The notes under the pieces are model-generated. The model saw only the letters and a list, made by a program, of their open reading frames with translations. It did no database searches and was not told the origin of the DNA. This document shows, in pieces, positions 7,125 to 10,276 of a stretch of 10,276 bases of DNA. Every line of letters starts with the position of its first letter. The first letter of the stretch is position 1. Source of the DNA: Actinomycetes bacterium (lineage in GTDB: Bacteria > Actinomycetota > Actinomycetes > Actinomycetales > Cellulomonadaceae); assembly GCA_023390875.1 (NCBI GenBank), contig JAEWCA010000338.1, positions 1-10,276 of the forward strand, in the 5' to 3' direction. A program made the position numbers and the translations under genes.

Positions 7125-7931
7125 TCAGCCGTCCTCGTCCAGGTGGTCGGGGCGGGTGAAGCGCGCCTGCACGGCCGCCTTGGCCCGGTCGGGCAGCACG
7201 GCCGCGGCGGCGGTCTGGCTGCGGGCGCGCAGGCTGCGCACCTCGACCTTGTCCTTGCCGGCCAGGAGCCCCTCGATCGCCTGGGCGGCGACGTCCGCGG
7301 GGTCGTCCTTGCTCCCCCGGCCGACGCGGGTGTCCTCCATGTCGGCGCGCTCGAAGAACGCGGTGTCCGTCTGGCCCGGCAGGAGGGCGGTGACGGTGAC
7401 GCCGGTGTCCTTGAGCTCGTACCGCAGGGCCTGCGCGAACGACAGGACGAACGACTTCGACGCCGCGTACGTCGCGTAGTACGGCCCGGGCATGAGGCTC
7501 GCGGTGGACGCCGTGAACAGCACGCGTCCGGCGCCGCGCGACACCATCGCAGGCAGGAGCGCCTTGGCGAGGCGGACGGTCGCGACCACGTTGAGCATGA
7601 CGACCTCGACGTCGCCCTCGATGGGCGTGTCGAGGAACACGCCGCCGTGCCCGACGCCCGCGTTGAGCGCGAGGACGTCGACGGGTCGGCCGAGCGCGGT
7701 CACGTCGGCGACGAGCCGGTCGACGCCGTCCTGCCGCGTGAGGTCGGCGACGACGGCCCGCACGGCGGTGTCCTGCCCGGCGACGGCGTCCGCGGCGACG
7801 ACGACCTGCGGGTCCTCGGCCGTCATGAGCAGGTCGAAGCCCTGCTCGGCGAGCTGGCGGGCGAGCTCGAGCCCGATGCCGCTCGAGGCGCCCGTGACGA
7901 CCGCGAGGGGGCGGGGTGCCTGCGGTGCCAT
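7125..7931 (-). CDS. Short-chain dehydrogenase/reductase (classical SDR)
   Basis: NAD(P)-dependent oxidoreductase of unknown substrate, 268 residues. The cofactor motif TGASSGIG is at residues 13-20, NAG at 90-92, Asn114 follows, and the catalytic Ser142, Tyr155 and Lys159 (YAASK) are all present, so the enzyme should be active. The C-terminal part has ALLPGQTDTAFFERADM, where classical SDRs carry their PG motif, and resembles the DltE/YqjQ-like group of SDRs. ATG at 7931 lies one base after the alcohol dehydrogenase stop, and the next gene begins 2 bases after its own stop, so expression is almost certainly coupled. The acidic residue after the second beta-strand region (Glu39/Asp40) could favour NAD, but this is weak evidence. 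Confidence 0.85.
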   Translation of the reverse strand: MAPQAPRPLAVVTGASSGIGLELARQLAEQGFDLLMTAEDPQVVVAADAVAGQDTAVRAVVADLTRQDGVDRLVADVTALGRPVDVLALNAGVGHGGVFLDTPIEGDVEVVMLNVVATVRLAKALLPAMVSRGAGRVLFTASTASLMPGPYYATYAASKSFVLSFAQALRYELKDTGVTVTALLPGQTDTAFFERADMEDTRVGRGSKDDPADVAAQAIEGLLAGKDKVEVRSLRARSQTAAAAVLPDRAKAAVQARFTRPDHLDEDG

Positions 7932-7932
7932 G

Positions 7933-9141
7933 TCAGCTGCCCGCCTCGGTCGCAGCCGGGTCGAGCACGACCTTGATGCACCCGTCGCGCTTCTCCTGGA
8001 ACATCGCGTACGCCTCGGGGGCCTGCTCGAGCGGGACGCGGTGGGTGCGCAGGTCGAGCACGCCGAGCGGGTCGGCGTCGCCCTGCACGAGGGGCAGCAG
8101 GTCGTCGACCCAGCGGCGCACGTTCGCCTGGCCCATCCGCAGCGTGATCTGCCGGTCGAACAGGTCCATCATCGGCATCGGGTCGACGGCGCCGCCGTAG
8201 ACGCCCGAGATGGACACGGTGCCGCCGCGCCGCACGAGCTCGATGGCCGTCTGGAGCGCCGCCATCCGGTCGATGCCGGCCTTCTCGATGAACGGCCGGG
8301 CCACCGCGTCGGGCAGCAGGCCGGCCGCCTTCTGGGCAGTCGAGGCCCCGGGCGACCCGTGCGCCTCCATGCCGACGGCGTCGATCGCCGAGTCGGCGCC
8401 GCGCCCGTCGGTCAGGTCGCGCACCGCCTCGAGCGGGTCGTCCACCGCGCTCACGTCGATCACGTCGATCCCGTGCCGGCGGGCCATCTCGAGCCGCTCC
8501 GGCACCAGGTCGAGCCCGATCACCCTGGACGCCCCACGGTGCGCGGCGATGCGGGCCGACATCTGCCCGATCGGCCCGAGGCCCACGACCACGACCGACC
8601 CGCCGGCGGGGACGTCGGCGTACTCGACGGCCTGCCACGACGTGGGCAGCACGTCCGACAGGTACAGGTAGCGCTCGTCGGGAGCGCCGTCGTCCGGCAC
8701 CACGACCGGCCCGAACTGCGCCTGCGGCACGCGCAGGTACTGCGCCTGACCGCCCGGCACCTGCCCGTACAGCTTGGTGTACCCGAACAGGGCGGCACCC
8801 TTGTCCTGGTCGCGCACCTGGGTGGTCTCGCACTGGGACGTGAGCCCGCGGCTGCACATCCAGCACGTGCCGCACGCGATGCCGAACGGGACGACGACGC
8901 GGTCGCCGACGTGGAGGCGCCCGGCGCCCGGCCCGACCTCCTCGACGATCCCCATGGCCTCGTGGCCGAGCACGTCGCCCTTGTCGAGGTACATGCCGAG
9001 GACCCCGTACAGGTGCAGGTCGGAGCCGCAGATGGCCGTGGACGTGATCCGCACGATCGCGTCGGTGGGCTCCTCGATCCGCGGGTCCGGGACCGTCTCG
9101 ACCCGGACGTCCTCGCGTCCCTGCCATGTCAGTGCGCGCAC
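7933..9141 (-). CDS. Zinc-dependent alcohol dehydrogenase, formaldehyde dehydrogenase-like
   Basis: Medium-chain, zinc-dependent NAD(P) oxidoreductase, 402 residues from the chosen start. Catalytic zinc ligands are Cys38 (CGSDLH), His60 and Glu61 (GHEAMG). Four structural-zinc cysteines lie at 90, 93, 96 and 104. The Rossmann glycine motif GLGPIGQ is in the middle third. The extra segment around DKGAALFGYTKLYG and the VLPTSWQAVEYA block are typical of the glutathione-independent formaldehyde dehydrogenase-like group. The start is GTG 9141 because GAGGAGAG (9153-9146) is ideally placed; an ATG 16 codons upstream would add a polar tail (MQVQSRRPPQSNEESD) and bury that site. First gene of a three-gene unit with an SDR and a ThDP enzyme. 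The substrate is unknown: an aldehyde or alcohol, possibly formaldehyde. Confidence 0.87.
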   Translation of the reverse strand: MRALTWQGREDVRVETVPDPRIEEPTDAIVRITSTAICGSDLHLYGVLGMYLDKGDVLGHEAMGIVEEVGPGAGRLHVGDRVVVPFGIACGTCWMCSRGLTSQCETTQVRDQDKGAALFGYTKLYGQVPGGQAQYLRVPQAQFGPVVVPDDGAPDERYLYLSDVLPTSWQAVEYADVPAGGSVVVVGLGPIGQMSARIAAHRGASRVIGLDLVPERLEMARRHGIDVIDVSAVDDPLEAVRDLTDGRGADSAIDAVGMEAHGSPGASTAQKAAGLLPDAVARPFIEKAGIDRMAALQTAIELVRRGGTVSISGVYGGAVDPMPMMDLFDRQITLRMGQANVRRWVDDLLPLVQGDADPLGVLDLRTHRVPLEQAPEAYAMFQEKRDGCIKVVLDPAATEAGS

Positions 9142-9145
9142 GTCG

Positions 9146-9153
9146 CTCTCCTC
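9146..9153 (-). promoter_or_regulatory. Strong ribosome binding site GAGGAGAG that fixes the alcohol dehydrogenase start
   Basis: The GGAG core ends 6 bases before GTG 9141 on the minus strand. No comparable site precedes the upstream ATG at 9189, so the shorter protein is preferred. Confidence 0.75.
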
Positions 9154-9199
9154 GTTCGACTGCGGGGGGCGACGTGACTGCACCTGCAACGCATCGTCC

Positions 9200-9221
9200 G
9201 TGCCGACGGGCCGATCCGCAC
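9200..9221. promoter_or_regulatory. Interrupted palindrome in the 106-bp gap before the alcohol dehydrogenase
   Basis: Outer arms GTGC/GCAC and inner GA/TC pairs are symmetric around a GGCC core, with three mismatched pairs. It lies upstream of the alcohol dehydrogenase operon, in the only gap of the minus-strand cluster large enough for a second promoter. No clear -35/-10 was recognised here. It may be chance symmetry in GC-rich DNA. Confidence 0.2.
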
Positions 9222-9247
9222 CCCGAGACCGGGACGCGGCGGCGGCG

Positions 9248-10144
9248 TCACAGGATCCGGCCGCCCGTCACGGCGATCCGGTCGCCCGTGACGTAGCTGG
9301 ACTCCTGCGATGCGAGGAACACGTACGCGGGGGCGAGCTCGGCCGGCTGCCCGGCGCGTCCGAGCGGCGTGTCGGCCCCGAACGACTCCACCTTCTCGGG
9401 CGGCATGGTCGCCGGGATGAGGGGGGTCCAGATCGGCCCGGGGCACACGGCGTTCACGCGGATGCCCTTCTCGCCGAGCTGCTGCGCGAGGCCCTTCGTG
9501 AAGTTGAGGATCGCGGCCTTCGTCGCGGCGTAGTCGAGCAGCGGCGGGCTCGGCTGCGTGGCCTGGACGGAGCTGGTGTTGATGATCGACGCGCCCGGCT
9601 CCATGTGCGGGACCGCGGCGGCGGTGATCCAGAACAGCGCGTACAGGTTCGTCTTGAGCACCCGGTCGAGCTGCTCGGTCGTGATGCCCAGCAGCCCGTC
9701 GTCCTGCGCCATCTGGTAGGCCGCGTTGTTCACCAGGACGTCGATGCCGCCGAGCTCGCGGACCGTGGTCTCGACGAGCGACCGGCAGTACTGCTCGTCG
9801 CGGACGTCGCCGGGGCAGGTCACCGCGCGCCGCCCCGCCGCCTCGACGAGCCGCACGGTCTCCTGCGGGTCCTGCTCCTCCTCGGGCAGGTATGAGATCA
9901 CCACGTCGGCACCCTCGCGCGCGAACGCGAGGGCGACTGCCCGCCCGATGCCCGAGTCGGCCCCGGTGATGAGCGCGCGCCTGCCCTCGAGGCGGCCGGA
10001 CCCTTCGTACGACGACTCGCCGTGGTCCGGCTCCTGCGGCATCTGCTGCGTGAGGCCGGGGTGCGGGATCGTCTCGCCCGGCTGGTCGTCCGGGCCGGGG
10101 TGCTGGGAGCGGGGGTCCTGCTGCGTGGTCTGGTCGTCCGTCAT
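9248..10144 (-). CDS. GSP39/YghA-like short-chain dehydrogenase
   Basis: NAD(P)-dependent oxidoreductase of the general stress protein 39 (B. subtilis YdaD) / E. coli YghA group, 298 residues. It has the group's N-terminal extension, rich in Gln, Pro and acidic residues (PGPDDQPGETIPHPGLTQQM), leading into YEGSGRLEGRRALITG. The cofactor motif TGADSGIG is at 60-67, NNAA at 139-142, and the catalytic Ser192, Tyr205 and Lys209 (YAATK) are intact. The C-terminus ends GDRIAVTGGRIL, as in relatives. Start is ATG 10144; the site before it is weak (GATGGACTG), which leaves leaderless or inefficient translation open. A 106-bp gap separates it from the alcohol dehydrogenase gene, so it may be in the same or a separate transcript. 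Function in this group is poorly defined; reduction of aldehydes or sugars under stress is commonly suggested. Confidence 0.88.
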   Translation of the reverse strand: MTDDQTTQQDPRSQHPGPDDQPGETIPHPGLTQQMPQEPDHGESSYEGSGRLEGRRALITGADSGIGRAVALAFAREGADVVISYLPEEEQDPQETVRLVEAAGRRAVTCPGDVRDEQYCRSLVETTVRELGGIDVLVNNAAYQMAQDDGLLGITTEQLDRVLKTNLYALFWITAAAVPHMEPGASIINTSSVQATQPSPPLLDYAATKAAILNFTKGLAQQLGEKGIRVNAVCPGPIWTPLIPATMPPEKVESFGADTPLGRAGQPAELAPAYVFLASQESSYVTGDRIAVTGGRIL

Positions 10145-10231
10145 CAGTCCATCGTCGGGACCGCGCCAGGATCCGCCACCCGGGGCGACGAGGTCGCGGT
10201 CGGGTGCACGCGACGGCCGACGGCCCTGGGG
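10145..10231. other. Upstream region of the GSP39-like gene, cut at the contig end
   Basis: These are the last 87 genomic bases. They contain a GACGGCC direct repeat (10212-10225) and a GTGCAC palindrome (10204-10209). No convincing sigma-factor site was found. The rest of any promoter is missing because synthetic adapter follows. Confidence 0.5.
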
Positions 10232-10276
10232 CTGTCTCTTAACACATCTGACGCTGCCGACGAATTAGACGGTGTA
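10232..10276. other. Illumina Nextera (Tn5) read-1 adapter with i5 index: sequencing contaminant
   Basis: Positions 10232-10249 match the reverse complement of the Tn5 mosaic end used in Nextera kits, except that one T is missing (CTTAACACATCT instead of CTTATACACATCT). Positions 10250-10263 (GACGCTGCCGACGA) are the read-1 primer part. Positions 10264-10271 (ATTAGACG) occupy the i5 index slot; the reverse complement CGTCTAAT matches, from memory, Nextera index S510. Positions 10272-10276 (GTGTA) begin the P5 flow-cell part. The order and spacing are exactly those of a Nextera library end. The GC content also drops sharply. This is not biological sequence and should be masked. Confidence 0.97.

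Noticed and set aside
5359..7479. A 706-codon plus-strand open frame opposite the ThDP enzyme and SDR
   Set aside because: It is antisense to two genes with intact catalytic motifs. Its product is low-complexity (Arg, Val, Gly, His-rich), as expected from the mirror frame of high-GC genes.
9142..9189. Longer alcohol dehydrogenase starting at ATG 9189
   Set aside because: The added 16 residues are polar and unlike the family, and the GAGGAGAG ribosome binding site points to GTG 9141.
10144..10152. Two-codon upstream reading frame ATG GAC TGA overlapping the GSP39-like start as TGATG
   Set aside because: Too short to support as a real leader frame; chance is likely, and no ribosome binding site serves it.
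10232..10250. Apparent Tn5 mosaic end as a sign of a natural transposon
   Set aside because: It is followed directly by the Nextera read-1 primer, an index and the P5 start, so it is a library adapter and not a mobile element.
9726..10268. Plus-strand 180-codon open frame at the right end
   Set aside because: It is antisense to the GSP39-like dehydrogenase and its last codons lie in synthetic adapter.

Overview
The window comes from a high-GC actinobacterium. Third codon positions are almost all G or C, GTG starts are common, genes are packed tightly, and the protein styles suggest a Cellulomonas-like member of the Micrococcales (genus is inference). The right end is not genomic: positions 10232-10276 are an Illumina Nextera adapter with an i5 index, so the true DNA ends at about 10231 and this is the raw end of a draft contig.

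Left half (1-5310): a polyol (mannitol/sorbitol-type) uptake and oxidation locus. A SorC-family regulator, cut by the left edge, is divergent from a plus-strand operon of a lipoprotein solute-binding protein, two MalF/MalG-type permeases, and a long-chain mannitol 2-dehydrogenase. The permease and dehydrogenase genes overlap by 4 bp each. The 123-bp divergent spacer carries two 12-bp palindromes of the form GCTCA-NN-TGAGC, one next to the regulator's ribosome binding site and one just upstream of that of the binding-protein gene; these are the best candidates for the regulator's operators. The importer has no ATPase gene here and no fructose kinase follows the dehydrogenase, so both must be supplied from elsewhere. 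The expected flow is: polyol bound outside, imported without phosphorylation, and oxidised to a ketose (mannitol to fructose).

Right half (5353-10144): four minus-strand oxidoreductase-type genes converge on the polyol operon. In transcription order they are a GSP39/YghA-like short-chain dehydrogenase, a zinc-dependent alcohol dehydrogenase of the formaldehyde dehydrogenase-like group, a second short-chain dehydrogenase, and a thiamine-diphosphate enzyme of the pyruvate oxidase/YdaP type. The last three are separated by only 1 and 2 bases and are surely one transcript. The mix of a GSP39-like dehydrogenase with a YdaP-like enzyme resembles general-stress genes of Bacillus, which suggests a stress or stationary-phase redox role (inference).

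The two halves meet at a 42-bp convergent spacer with a GC-rich hairpin. No RNA genes, insertion sequences or CRISPR arrays were seen. No stretch above 300 bases lacks a gene.
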